From Desulfovibrio intestinalis (GTDB taxonomy: Bacteria > Desulfobacterota > Desulfovibrionia > Desulfovibrionales > Desulfovibrionaceae): a DNA stretch of 64,000 nt. This document shows positions 17,241 to 27,359 of the stretch, in pieces. Location of the stretch: positions 16,821-80,820 of the forward strand of contig NZ_JACHGO010000010.1 in assembly GCF_014202345.1 (NCBI RefSeq). The letters are read 5' to 3'. The position numbers and the translations under genes were made by a program. How positions within the stretch are numbered: position 1 is the first letter of the stretch; each line of letters opens with the position of its first letter. The notes under the pieces were generated by a model. That model was not told the DNA's origin. It worked only from the letters and a program-made list of their open reading frames with translations, and ran no database searches.

Positions 17241-18407
17241 TCAGATAACGCCGCAGTCCAGAGTTTCCGTGTGCCATGTCATTTCCGGTCCGTTCTGGGT
17301 TGTGCAAAGCTGCTGGATAAAATGGTTGCCGTCCATTCCGGAACAGAGCAGGTGTCGCCCCCCGGAAAGAAGCCCTGCAAGGATTTGGCGTGCGGTAATG
17401 GCGACGATTTCTCCTATCAGCTTCACGCTTGAACCCTGCCATGCAAGTGTTGCTTCAAGCTTTTTGGGCTCGCCTGAAGATTCGCCTTCCATACTGAGCA
17501 TATAGCATGTGTGTGGTGCTGTTGCCTGGCAATCGGTCTCGGAAGCTCGCACCAGTTTTTGCACAGATGCGGCGGTTTGTTCCTCTGTCTGCCAGGATTC
17601 GTCGGACCTGATCTGAAAGAGCGTCTGCATGGTGGCCGGGGGCATAAAGACATACAGCTTTGCGTTGCCGATGGCGTATCGTTCTGCAACATGCTGGAAT
17701 TCATGATTGAAACTTGGATAAAGCAGAAATTTGCCGCGTGCAAAGCGCACATCCGCAAAGTGCGGGCCTTCACTGCTTTTAACGATCTTTCCGTCTTTAC
17801 GGCAGACCATGCCCTGGCCGTATCCGTCCTTGAGGCTGTACACAATGTCGTAAGCGGCCGTCTGCGACATGGATTCGCCACAATTGATGAAGGACATGCG
17901 CATACTGTGGACAGAATCAAACTCCTTTTCTGCCCAATATGCCGCAAACAGGCCAGACAAACCGGGAAAAATGCCTGCTGAAAGGACGAAAACCTGGTTT
18001 TTTTCGCGCAGGACGTCGTGCATAGGCGCGAGCCTGTCAAAAACCACTTCGTCCCCGGCCAGGTCTATGTAATGGCAACCAGTCTTGCAGGCGGCCTTGC
18101 CCACGGTATCCAGAATGAGGCGGGAAGGGCCAGCGCAATTGATAAGCAGGTCACAACCTTCGGCAAAAGACAGAACAGAATTTTCATCCAGTGCGTCTAC
18201 CTGTGCGTAACACCCCCGGCCGTTCAGCCGCGCGGCTGCTTCTATGCCTTTTTTACAGTTTCGCCCGCCAAGCCGGAATGAAAAAGAAGTATTTTTCAGC
18301 AATGATGACAGGCAAGCCTGCCCTCCGGCTCCGTAACTGCCCAAAATGCCGATGACAGCATCGCTGTGGGGCGGTTGGCGGTCATTGCCGTTTGCGTAAA
18401 GCGACAT
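17241..18407 (-). CDS. Saccharopine-dehydrogenase-like reductase (putative thiazoline reductase)
   Basis: A 388-residue NAD(P)-binding protein of the saccharopine dehydrogenase-like group. The Rossmann glycine motif is GILGSYGAGG near residue 20, followed by LLINCAGPSR and HYIDLAGDE. By position, directly after the terminal NRPS and before the PPTase, it is the likely counterpart of the thiazolinyl reductases PchG and YbtU. Those belong to a different (Gfo/Idh/MocA-like) family. From memory, enantio-pyochelin loci use an alternative reductase, PchK, in this role. The predicted reaction is thiazoline to thiazolidine on the carrier-bound chain. GGAG lies six bases before the ATG. Confidence 0.75.
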   Translation of the reverse strand: MSLYANGNDRQPPHSDAVIGILGSYGAGGQACLSSLLKNTSFSFRLGGRNCKKGIEAAARLNGRGCYAQVDALDENSVLSFAEGCDLLINCAGPSRLILDTVGKAACKTGCHYIDLAGDEVVFDRLAPMHDVLREKNQVFVLSAGIFPGLSGLFAAYWAEKEFDSVHSMRMSFINCGESMSQTAAYDIVYSLKDGYGQGMVCRKDGKIVKSSEGPHFADVRFARGKFLLYPSFNHEFQHVAERYAIGNAKLYVFMPPATMQTLFQIRSDESWQTEEQTAASVQKLVRASETDCQATAPHTCYMLSMEGESSGEPKKLEATLAWQGSSVKLIGEIVAITARQILAGLLSGGRHLLCSGMDGNHFIQQLCTTQNGPEMTWHTETLDCGVI

Positions 18408-18436
18408 GATAGCTCCTTGTGCCTGCTGTGCTGCAA

Positions 18437-18471
18437 AGACGGGCGAGCTGGAAAATTCAGCTCACCCGTCT
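18437..18471. terminator. Hairpin between NRPS 3 and the reductase
   Basis: Arms AGACGGGCGAGCTG and CAGCTCACCCGTCT pair with one mismatch around GAAAATT. It lies ten bases beyond the NRPS 3 stop, so it may act as an attenuator or mRNA-processing hairpin, since the T-run is weak. Confidence 0.5.
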
Positions 18472-18480
18472 CTGGGGATG

Positions 18481-21400
18481 CTATGAAAGAATACGGTTAA
18501 GTTGGCCAGCCAGTTTGCGTACATGCGGTTCTTCAAGGCATGTCACATGGCTGCCCTCAACATCCGTGAAGGTCACGTTTCTGGCTCCGCTTTCACTCCA
18601 CAGAGAAACCACGTCCATTGATTTTGACATCACCGGGTCGCGTTCAAGGGGGGCAAACACGGTTACAGGGCCGCCGTACTGTTCCGGCCTGTATTGGGCC
18701 ACGGAAATAACGCTTGTGCGGTATATGGTGAAAATTCCGGCAAAATCGTCAAGAGTCATCCGGGTGAGGTACTGGTTGCCCGCCTTGATGGCGAGGTCAT
18801 AGGCCAGACGGATGCGGTCCATTTCTTCCATTTGAGCAAGCTGTTCGTACTTGCTCAGGAAAGATTCGCTCAGGCTTCCCTGAACCTGTTTTTTCCAGTC
18901 GCCTTGTCGCAGATGCGTTTTATCCCAGTCGGAAAGCTGCGAGGCCACGCTGTTAAATTCTTCTCCGCTTATGTCGAGGCCCGTTTCTTCCAGAGGAATC
19001 ATCAGTTCCTTGCAAAGCATATAGAAAGCGAAGATGTCGTCATCTATCAGAAAAGGCGGCTTCATTGAGCTTATGAGAGCAACGTGGCCCACTTCCTGCC
19101 CAGCGGATTCCAGTTGTCTGGCCATTTCGTAGGCGATAATGCCCCCCATGCAGAATCCGCCGAGGTAATACGGGCCATGCGGCTGCACCGCGCGTATGGC
19201 CTCAATATAATTTGCCGCCAGGGTTTCAATGCTGGCGCCTGAAGATACATATGCGTTGATATCATGCACCTGCAGGCCGTACAGGGGTCTGTTGCAGGCA
19301 AAATGTCTGCGCAGATGCTTATAGACGAAAAGCCGCCCGCGGCCGTCGCTGATGATAAAGAATGGCTCCTTATCCCCCTCTTTTTTCATGGGTATCAGCG
19401 GGGTGGCGGTGTGAAATTCATCGTCTTCTTCTTTATTGCCCGCCAGCATGTTGCGCAGGGTTGCGGCCATGCCAGCCAGGGTGGGCTGCTCAAACAAATT
19501 GCGCAGGGTCAGTTCTTTCTGGACGGCATTGTCTGTAAATTCCTCACGCATACGGGCCAGCAGTTTGGTCAGCAGCAGCGAGTCGCCGCCTACCTCAAAG
19601 AAATTGGCATCGGCGCTTATTTTTTCCACGCTCAACACTTCGGACCATATGGCTGCCATTTTTTCTTCAAACGGGTCTGCCGGCATCACATAGGCCTTGG
19701 GAGTTTCCACCTGTGCGCGAGCGCCCGTACCGAGAGCCTTACGGTCCACCTTGCCCGTGGGGGTCAGCGGCAACCGCTCAAGCATGCTGAACCTGCCCGG
19801 GAGCATATAGGCCGGGAGGCGCTGTTTCAGGTATTCGCGCAGTGCGGGTTCATTCAGTGTACGTACGTTTCTGGTGTTCTGGGCCATAAGGATATGCTGT
19901 CCCAGCGCGCCGCAGGGATGCCCGGGCACGGGAAAGGCCGTCTGCTTTAAAAAACTGCTTTGGATCAGTGTTTCTTTCCAGCGTTCTTCGGACAGGAAGG
20001 GCGAATCCTGCTCCACACGTTCGTCTTCCAGTTCGCTGAAATCGATCAGAAACTCCATAGTGACCAGCAGCGGGTAATTGGCTCCGGTCTGCTCGAGGAT
20101 GAGGACGCATCCGTTATGGTCAAGCAGGCTGTTGAGCCAGAGCATGGTCTGCTTCATGTTCGCGGCATTATGGAGCACGTTGTTGGCGATGATTACGTCA
20201 AAGCTGTTTTCTTCATATCCCTGACGCAGCGGGGGGCTATTGATGTCAAAGAGGTTGTAGGTGATGAACTCGTACCCGCTGAATTTATCCTTGGCCTTTT
20301 CAAGAAAGAAGGTGGAAATGTCGGTGTAGACGTAGCTGGTGTGCGCCGGATCAGCCAGGGGCAAGGTGACGGCGGTTGAACTGCCCACACCCGCGCCAAC
20401 CTCCAGAACACGAAGCGGTTTGCCGGAATCGCGGTCTTTCACTATGGAAGCAAAAGCCGCGCTCAGAATGGAGTAGTAGTACTGGCTCATGGGATTATAC
20501 TGATACACATCTTCCGCGACGGCCCAATCCCCTTCGGGGAACAGCAACTGCTGGGGATTGATCTCCTGACGGAAGAGCTGTGTCAGATGTGTGCAACTGC
20601 GCTCCATATAGGTGAGCAACTGGTGCCTGTTGCCAATACTGTGCGCTAGCGAGCGCACCTGTTTCCAAAGGGCATCAAGAGGAGCCTGAGGCAGGGCAAA
20701 CTGGCTTTGATAGAGGTTTTTATCCAGTTTTTCCAGCAGACCCTCGCGGGAAAGCACGTTGAGCCAGCGCACCAGAAGCTTTTTGTGCACAGGGGCCACG
20801 CCCCCGCGTGTCATGATTTCTTGGGTGGTCAGGGTTTCCTTTTTTGTAAAAAGCCCGATTTCGCGCAGGGTATGGCACATGTATGCCAGGCAAAGTTCGT
20901 CCAGGCTGGCCCAGAAATCGGAAAAAGCCTGTATGTCCTTGACGCCTTCAGGCAATGCCCTGGCCGCGTGACGGCTGTTCAGCAAAAGGGAGCGCCAGGC
21001 GATTTCTCCATCCTGCGCTACAGTGTCTTTTGCTTCTGCCACAACGTCCTTGCTGGCATCATCAGCGGGAACAATGTGGGCGTGCAGGCAGCGGCTGCCT
21101 TGTGTGCTGTCTTGGTCAACCGTGAGAATGGCTTCCCTGACGCCATCAAGCATCTTTAACGTTGTTTCAATTTCTCCCAGCTCAATGCGGAACCCGCCAA
21201 TTTTTACCTGATGATCTTTGCGGCCAAGAAATTCCAGTACTCCTCCGGGAAGGTGCCTGGCCATATCTCCGGTATGGTACAGGCGCTCGCCGCTTACCGG
21301 GTGGCAGATGAAACTTTCGCTGGTTCTTGCTTCATCTTTCCAGTAGCCCAGAGCAAGCCCGGTGCCTCCAATATACAGGTCGCCAGGGACAAAATCCGGG

Positions 21401-24069
21401 CAGGGCTCCATAGCGCTATTGAAAACGTAGAGTTTCTGGTTTTTCAGCGGATAGCCGTAAGGAATGCTTTTCCACTCCTCCTTTACCTGGTCGACGGGAT
21501 AGGCCACAGACCATATGGAGGCTTCCGTCGCTCCTCCCAGGCTGACCATCCGGGTATGGGGAGCCACTGAGCGCAGATCTTCGGGCAGTTCCAGCGGAAT
21601 CCAGTCGCCGCTGAGCATGGCCAGACGCAGGGCAGAGAGGTCGCCCTTGATGCTTTTGCATTCCCCTAACAGCATTTGCAGCAAGGCGGGAACCGTATTC
21701 CAGCAGGTGATTGCATGCCGTTCCATCAGCTGCAGCCAGTGCCCGGGCTCTCTGGTTTTGTCCGCATCGGGAATGACAAGGGTTCCACCTGCGCCAAGGA
21801 TGCCAAAGATGTCGTAAACCGAGAGGTCAAAGCTGAGGGAAGAGAGGCCAAGAATTGAGTCCGCTTCCGTGACGCCGAAGCGCTCATTGATGTCCAGAAT
21901 AGTGTTTACCGCTCCGCGGTGGTCTATAGTCACTCCCTTGGGAGTTCCGGTGGAGCCGGATGTGAAGATGACATAGGCCAGAGTGCCGGATGACTGGTTG
22001 AAAGAGGTTGGAACAGGCGAAGACAGCGCGTCTGGCTGGTCAAGACCGCCGGGCCCGCCCATATCCGGCGCGGCAATGCCTTCAAAAATATCAAAAGCGT
22101 CAGGTACAAGGGGAGTTACACCTTCCGGCCATGCGAAGGCCTGTGCCTCGCTGTTTTCGCATATGGCCAGCGAAACGCCGCCTTCCAGCAGCAGCTCTTG
22201 CCGCCGTAATTCGGGAAGGGCCGGGTCCACGGGCATGTAAGCGGCCCCGGCGTACGCCGTTCCCAGAACAGCGGCTACCTGCTTCCATCCCTTTTCCAGC
22301 ATAACGGCCACAAGAGTGTTTTCTTCCACTCCCTTGCCGCGCAGTTCGCGGGCTAGGCGCAGGGCTTTATGGCGCAGCTCGGCGTAGGTGACGGTCAGGC
22401 CGCTTGTAATGACAGCGGCCTTGTTGGGAAACCGCCCGGCAGAGTGTTCAAAGAGCTGGTGCAGAAGCAGGTCGGGCAGGGGAGAGGAGGTGCCGTTGAA
22501 TGTGACACGCTCCAGAACCTGTGGTTCGGGCAGCAGCCTTCTTTCTGTGTCCAGCCATGCCGCGTCGCTCTGCGCCAGGCGCAGCAAAAGCGACTCAAAG
22601 GCCGTGAACATATCGTCAAGCAAACCCTGTGGAAACAGCTCTTCTATGGCATCCCAGTTGCAAACCAGCATGCCATCTTGCTCGAATACCTGGTTATCAA
22701 GCCAGACCTGAGGCGTTTGGGTGATGTAGTACAGCACTTCGCCAAAGCTGCTCAGGCCAAACTCGTTGCCGTTATCGGTCGGGGTGATGCCGATGGTGCT
22801 GGTAAAAACCACAGGCATTTGCGCAGAGGCCCCGGCCTGGCGGATCTTTCCCATTTCCCGGATGGTTTTGACCCCGCTGAAATAGCGGTTGTCCAGATCA
22901 TCCCACAAGCGGGCCTGAGTATTTTTTGCCCGTTCGGCAAAGCTGGCGCGCGCCCTGTTGTCAACTTCAAGCAGGTTGAGGGCGGTGAACTCCCCTATAA
23001 CCTCCATTATTTGCGGGTGCAGGGGAAGGCGGTTGAAGATGGTCATGTTGAGGGTAAAATGCTGCTCTGCGCTCCAGGCGGCCAGAATGTCGGCATATAC
23101 GCTGAGAACCACGCTGGTGGGCGACAGCCCCAGCTCTGCCGCCTTTTGTTTGATCTTTATCCAGTGCGGCTTGGGCAGGCAGAATCGGCGATGTGAAAAT
23201 TCGGGGTTGGTAATGCCCGCAGGATTTTTGGCAAGGGGCAGTTGCGGCGCATCGGGCAATAAGGGAATGCGCGTTTCCCAGTAATTTTTTGACTTCTGGT
23301 ACTCTGCCGACTGCTCAAGAGATTGCTCTGACAGAACATAGTCTCTGAAAGACAGGTCAAGCTCCGGCAGCAGGTCGCCGCGGCCTTCATAATAGGTATG
23401 GAAATCGCGGAAAAGAAGCTGCAGGCTGTAGCCGTCGGCAATGAGCTGGTCAAAGCCCATATGCAGGATGCCAACGCCGCCGGGCAGCAGGGAAACCCTG
23501 AGTTCAAACAGCGGCCATACGTCCGGGGCAAAAATATGGTGCGACATTCCGGAGCGGATCTCTTGCAGCCGTAATTCCTGATCTTCGGACGAAACTTCCC
23601 GCAAATCCAGAACGTGTATGCTGTAGGGCGGCACATTTTCCAGAACTTTTTGCATGTTGCCGGGCAACATGACAGCCCGCAGCATGGCGTGCCGTGTAAT
23701 GGTTGCCTGCCAGGCCTCATGCAGCCTGTCCAGATTCAGGTCTGTTTTGCGCAGTTCGATATAGGCATGGCAGGCGATATTGCCTATTTCGAAGGCTTCA
23801 TCCCGGCCCACAAGATACGCAGCCTGCATGTCATTCAAGGGAAATGGATCATGCGCTTGCTGTGGGCTGGGGTGAATGACGGTTTCTGCTCCTCCGCCTT
23901 TTTTTTCTGCCCGGAGCAGATCCAGAATTTCCGTTTTAACGGCGGAAATCTGGCGCAGCAGATCTTTATTCATAACGCCTTTGGGGGCGGTGTACCGCAC
24001 AGCTCCGCCTTCTTCCCAGAGGCGCACTCCCTGCTTTTCGATGTGTCCCAGAAGCTGTTGCGCAGTCAT
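18481..24069 (-). CDS. NRPS 3: TubC-Cy-A(MT)-PCP-TE terminal module
   Basis: A 1862-residue terminal NRPS with PchF-like order. Residues 1-60 are a TubC-type docking domain (RLWEEGGAVRYTAPKG). Then come: a Cy domain with the heterocyclisation motif DQLIADGYS; an A domain with the pocket D-L-Y-N-M-S-L-I-W-K (positions 235 to 517), the known cysteine code; a SAM methyltransferase inserted between A8 and A9 (VLEVGAGVG near residue 1220); a PCP (VGGDSLLLT); and a TE. The TE nucleophile motif is GGFCMGG, so Cys replaces Ser; its His is in EGSHVTCLEE. It should add the last Cys, cyclise it, N-methylate after reduction (as in PchF) or C-methylate, then release the acid. It overlaps NRPS 2 by four bases. 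Confidence 0.92.
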   Translation of the reverse strand: MTAQQLLGHIEKQGVRLWEEGGAVRYTAPKGVMNKDLLRQISAVKTEILDLLRAEKKGGGAETVIHPSPQQAHDPFPLNDMQAAYLVGRDEAFEIGNIACHAYIELRKTDLNLDRLHEAWQATITRHAMLRAVMLPGNMQKVLENVPPYSIHVLDLREVSSEDQELRLQEIRSGMSHHIFAPDVWPLFELRVSLLPGGVGILHMGFDQLIADGYSLQLLFRDFHTYYEGRGDLLPELDLSFRDYVLSEQSLEQSAEYQKSKNYWETRIPLLPDAPQLPLAKNPAGITNPEFSHRRFCLPKPHWIKIKQKAAELGLSPTSVVLSVYADILAAWSAEQHFTLNMTIFNRLPLHPQIMEVIGEFTALNLLEVDNRARASFAERAKNTQARLWDDLDNRYFSGVKTIREMGKIRQAGASAQMPVVFTSTIGITPTDNGNEFGLSSFGEVLYYITQTPQVWLDNQVFEQDGMLVCNWDAIEELFPQGLLDDMFTAFESLLLRLAQSDAAWLDTERRLLPEPQVLERVTFNGTSSPLPDLLLHQLFEHSAGRFPNKAAVITSGLTVTYAELRHKALRLARELRGKGVEENTLVAVMLEKGWKQVAAVLGTAYAGAAYMPVDPALPELRRQELLLEGGVSLAICENSEAQAFAWPEGVTPLVPDAFDIFEGIAAPDMGGPGGLDQPDALSSPVPTSFNQSSGTLAYVIFTSGSTGTPKGVTIDHRGAVNTILDINERFGVTEADSILGLSSLSFDLSVYDIFGILGAGGTLVIPDADKTREPGHWLQLMERHAITCWNTVPALLQMLLGECKSIKGDLSALRLAMLSGDWIPLELPEDLRSVAPHTRMVSLGGATEASIWSVAYPVDQVKEEWKSIPYGYPLKNQKLYVFNSAMEPCPDFVPGDLYIGGTGLALGYWKDEARTSESFICHPVSGERLYHTGDMARHLPGGVLEFLGRKDHQVKIGGFRIELGEIETTLKMLDGVREAILTVDQDSTQGSRCLHAHIVPADDASKDVVAEAKDTVAQDGEIAWRSLLLNSRHAARALPEGVKDIQAFSDFWASLDELCLAYMCHTLREIGLFTKKETLTTQEIMTRGGVAPVHKKLLVRWLNVLSREGLLEKLDKNLYQSQFALPQAPLDALWKQVRSLAHSIGNRHQLLTYMERSCTHLTQLFRQEINPQQLLFPEGDWAVAEDVYQYNPMSQYYYSILSAAFASIVKDRDSGKPLRVLEVGAGVGSSTAVTLPLADPAHTSYVYTDISTFFLEKAKDKFSGYEFITYNLFDINSPPLRQGYEENSFDVIIANNVLHNAANMKQTMLWLNSLLDHNGCVLILEQTGANYPLLVTMEFLIDFSELEDERVEQDSPFLSEERWKETLIQSSFLKQTAFPVPGHPCGALGQHILMAQNTRNVRTLNEPALREYLKQRLPAYMLPGRFSMLERLPLTPTGKVDRKALGTGARAQVETPKAYVMPADPFEEKMAAIWSEVLSVEKISADANFFEVGGDSLLLTKLLARMREEFTDNAVQKELTLRNLFEQPTLAGMAATLRNMLAGNKEEDDEFHTATPLIPMKKEGDKEPFFIISDGRGRLFVYKHLRRHFACNRPLYGLQVHDINAYVSSGASIETLAANYIEAIRAVQPHGPYYLGGFCMGGIIAYEMARQLESAGQEVGHVALISSMKPPFLIDDDIFAFYMLCKELMIPLEETGLDISGEEFNSVASQLSDWDKTHLRQGDWKKQVQGSLSESFLSKYEQLAQMEEMDRIRLAYDLAIKAGNQYLTRMTLDDFAGIFTIYRTSVISVAQYRPEQYGGPVTVFAPLERDPVMSKSMDVVSLWSESGARNVTFTDVEGSHVTCLEEPHVRKLAGQLNRILS

Positions 24070-27000
24070 ATGACGCCTTCCTCCATGTCCTCGTGATGAT
24101 TTGCCGCATCCACCATTGCCGCGAGTTCTGCTATCGTGGGGGCATCAAAAAAACTTCTCAGCTGCAGTTCCGTATTGCAGCGGCGTCTGAGAAGGGTCAG
24201 GATTTGTATGGCGATCAATGAATTGCCGCCAATTTCGAAAAAATTGTCGTCCCTGCCAATGCCTGTTTTGCCCATAACCTCCATCCATATTTCTGCAATG
24301 GCGCGTTCCAGATCGGTCTGCGGCGGTGCATTGTTCTGTCTGTCGGCCTGTTGTTCCGGCATGGGCAGGGAGCGTCTGTTGATTTTGCCATTGGGCAGAA
24401 GCGGCATGGAATCAAGCCGCACATAAATTCCTGGAACCATATAGTGCGGCAGTTTTTTTCGCAGGAAGGCACGAAGCGCCTTGTCGTCCAGATCTCTGTT
24501 TTTCTCCGTCAGGTAATGGCAGATAAGCTGCTTTGTGTTTCTGCCTTTTTCGATGCAGGAGGCGACGGCAAAAGTTACGCCGGGGTACTGTGTGAGAGCG
24601 GATTCAATTTCGCCAAGTTCCACACGGTGTCCCCCGATCTTGACCTGAAAATCCTTGCGGCCCAGGAACTCCATATTTCCGTCAGGGAGCCAGCGGCCAA
24701 TATCGCCGGTGCGGTATAGAATTTCGCCCGTTTCTGGGTGCGGAAAGAAGCTGAAAGCAGTTTTTTCCGGGTCATTCCAGTAGCCTCTGGCCAGACCCTT
24801 GCCAGCAATAAAGAGCTGGCCGGGCACATTGTCCGGGCATTCCTGCAATGCCTCGTTAAGAATATGAAAGCGCTGATTTTTTAATGGGCGGCCATATGGT
24901 ATGCTTTTCCAGTTCTGTGGAACATCGCCAACAATATAACAGTTGGACCAGATGGAAGCCTCCGTTGCGCCGCCCAGTGCAACTACCCGCGCGTCAGGCC
25001 AGAGCGAGCGGATTTCACCGGGCAGGGAGAGCGGGACCCAGTCGCCGCTGAGCAGAACCAGAGACAGGCCGCCGGGGATATCGCCCTTATGGCTGCACTG
25101 GCTGTCTATGATGTAGGTCGTGAACATCTGCATCAGCGTGGGCACTGTATTCCACAGGCTGACGTTTTCCCTTTTCGCCAGTTCAAGCCAGTGGGACGGA
25201 TCACGGGTTTTGTCCGGGGCTGGCAGCACAATGGTTCCGCCAGCCGCCAGCAGGCCAAAAATATCGTAGACCGAGAGGTCAAAATTCAGGTCGGAGAGAC
25301 TGAGCATCCTGTCTTGTGGCCCGATCTGAAACCGGCTGTTGATATCAAGAATGGTATTTACAGCCGCGGCGTGATCGATCATGACCCCTTTGGGCTTGCC
25401 TGTGGAACCGGACGTGTAGATCACATAGGCCAGATCGCGCGATGTCTGCTTCCAGACAGGAGCGCGCGCCGGGGCCTCTGCTGCGTCCGCAGAAAGGGAA
25501 TCCACCGCAACAGGCTTTACCCCTTGCGGCCATGTCAGGCTTTGCAGCAGAGAGGATTGGGTCAGGGCAATCCGAACGCCTGCGTCTTCCATGAGCATTT
25601 GAAGGCGTTCCGGCGGCAAGCCCGGGTCAATGGGGAGATAGGCCGCGCCGGAGTAGAGCACTCCCAGAACTCCGGCTATTTGCTCCCACCCCTTTTCCAT
25701 AACTACGGCAACCAGTTCCCCGACCTTGCAGTTCTGGCTTTGCAGCATACTGCCCACAGCATGAGCCCTGTTGCGAAGTTCCGCGTAGCTCAGACATTTT
25801 TCTGGCGTGACAACGGCTTTGGCGTCCGGCCGCAGCAGGGCCTGCCCGTCAAAAAGGGCATGCAGCAAGGTGTCGGCGGTTGCTTCTTCCGTGGTGTTTG
25901 CTTCAGCGTGCCGTTTCTTGTCTTCTTCAGGGAGTTGCACGGGATGCTTGAGGGAAAATACGCTGTCGTCCTTGAGCATACGGCGCAGCAATGCCGTGAA
26001 GGCTTTGAACATGGCCGCAATTTGCCCCTGTGGAAAAGCGCTTTCCACAACGTCCCAGTTGATATGTACCTTGTTGTCGAACTGGAAGATGCTGAAGTCG
26101 ATGAGCACCTGGGTGGTTTGGCTGATGGAGTATTTGATTTCCATCGCTTCTCCGCCCAAGGTGGAGCTTTTGCCAATATCGCCGACTTTGAGAATGTTGG
26201 TGAACACCACCGGCATCAGGACGTTATTATTGGGCCTGTAGCGCATAAGCTCACGAACAACCTTGACGCCGTTAAATTCCGTATGCTCCATATCCATCCA
26301 GAACTGGCTTTGTAAAAGCCTGGCCCGGTCCAGCAGGGTGGAGTTTTGCGGGCATTGGCAGGCCAGCAGAAGAATGTCGGTGAAGTCGCCAAGAATGACG
26401 CCCGCTTCGGGATGGATATTGCGTCTGTTGAAATAAGAAATGCTGAGTGCAAAATCGTGGTGGCGGTTCCAAAGGCGGAGTACGTCAGTAAAAGCCGCAA
26501 GCAGGGTAAACGTTCCGGTAAGGCCCAGGCGCGCAGATTTCTGCTCAAATTCGCGCCAGTCCTCCATATCCCATATGTCAGTATGGCGGCTGAAGCGGCT
26601 GCTTGTTGCTGTGGCCGTATTTGCTTCCCGGTGGAATTCGGGAGCCGGAGGAAAGTCCGGCAGCCGTTCTTCCCAGTAAGCCTGCGCCTTTGCGAAATCT
26701 GTACTTTTTTCGCCAGATTCGAGGCTCAGCACGTAGTCCCTGAACGTCAGGCTGAATTCAGGAAGCTGCGCGTCAGGATTTTCATAAAATATTTTGAGAT
26801 CTTGTAGCAGTATTGGAAAACTTGACGCGTCCAGAAGCAGGGCATCTATGCTGAGGTGCAAGCGGGTTACATCTTCGTCAAGAAGGCTCAAACGTATGTC
26901 AAACATGGGCCAGACGCCCAGTGGCAGAACCTGATGCGACATTTCATCGCGAACACTGTGCAGCCTTGCCTGCTGTTCCGCAGCAGGCAGCCCACGCAGG

Positions 27001-27359
27001 TCAAGAATGGATACCGTGTAGGGGGGCACGCTTTCCAGCGCCTGTTGGGTCGCATCGGGATGAATGACCGTGCGCAGCATGTCATGCCTTGCGATAACGC
27101 TGCGCCAGGCCTGCTGGTAGCGGGCGGCGTCCAGATTCTTAATATCAAATTCTTGATACCCATGAGTGGACACGCTGCCCAGGTCCATGCCGCCGCTGCG
27201 TCCGGCAAGGTAGCTTTGTTGCACATCGGTCAAAGGGAAAGGCTTGTGGCGGCTGGCCGGGGCCGTGCGCATTGAGATGTCGGAGCTTTGAGCGAGTCCT
27301 TGCCCCGTCTTCTGTTTCAGCAGACGAGCCAGCAGTGAGCGTTGGCCTTCGGAAAGCAT
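24066..27359 (-). CDS. NRPS 2: Cy-A-PCP cysteine module
   Basis: A 1097-residue single elongation module. The Cy domain (about 35-450) has DALLLDASS, the DxxxxDxxS motif of cyclisation domains, in place of HHxxxDG. The A domain (about 490-980) has SGSTGKPKG and the pocket D-L-Y-N-L-S-L-I-W-K, the standard cysteine code. The PCP Ser is in IGGNSLIA near residue 1045. It has no docking domain that I can recognise and no TE. It should receive the polyketide-extended chain from the PKS ACP and add a thiazoline ring before NRPS 3. The start lies about 410 bases downstream of the thioesterase gene, with a possible separate promoter. Confidence 0.92.
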   Translation of the reverse strand: MLSEGQRSLLARLLKQKTGQGLAQSSDISMRTAPASRHKPFPLTDVQQSYLAGRSGGMDLGSVSTHGYQEFDIKNLDAARYQQAWRSVIARHDMLRTVIHPDATQQALESVPPYTVSILDLRGLPAAEQQARLHSVRDEMSHQVLPLGVWPMFDIRLSLLDEDVTRLHLSIDALLLDASSFPILLQDLKIFYENPDAQLPEFSLTFRDYVLSLESGEKSTDFAKAQAYWEERLPDFPPAPEFHREANTATATSSRFSRHTDIWDMEDWREFEQKSARLGLTGTFTLLAAFTDVLRLWNRHHDFALSISYFNRRNIHPEAGVILGDFTDILLLACQCPQNSTLLDRARLLQSQFWMDMEHTEFNGVKVVRELMRYRPNNNVLMPVVFTNILKVGDIGKSSTLGGEAMEIKYSISQTTQVLIDFSIFQFDNKVHINWDVVESAFPQGQIAAMFKAFTALLRRMLKDDSVFSLKHPVQLPEEDKKRHAEANTTEEATADTLLHALFDGQALLRPDAKAVVTPEKCLSYAELRNRAHAVGSMLQSQNCKVGELVAVVMEKGWEQIAGVLGVLYSGAAYLPIDPGLPPERLQMLMEDAGVRIALTQSSLLQSLTWPQGVKPVAVDSLSADAAEAPARAPVWKQTSRDLAYVIYTSGSTGKPKGVMIDHAAAVNTILDINSRFQIGPQDRMLSLSDLNFDLSVYDIFGLLAAGGTIVLPAPDKTRDPSHWLELAKRENVSLWNTVPTLMQMFTTYIIDSQCSHKGDIPGGLSLVLLSGDWVPLSLPGEIRSLWPDARVVALGGATEASIWSNCYIVGDVPQNWKSIPYGRPLKNQRFHILNEALQECPDNVPGQLFIAGKGLARGYWNDPEKTAFSFFPHPETGEILYRTGDIGRWLPDGNMEFLGRKDFQVKIGGHRVELGEIESALTQYPGVTFAVASCIEKGRNTKQLICHYLTEKNRDLDDKALRAFLRKKLPHYMVPGIYVRLDSMPLLPNGKINRRSLPMPEQQADRQNNAPPQTDLERAIAEIWMEVMGKTGIGRDDNFFEIGGNSLIAIQILTLLRRRCNTELQLRSFFDAPTIAELAAMVDAANHHEDMEEGVI

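Noticed and set aside
25089..26315. Plus-strand open frame of 408 codons opposite NRPS 2
   Set aside because: Shadow frame; the NRPS on the other strand is complete and has all core motifs.
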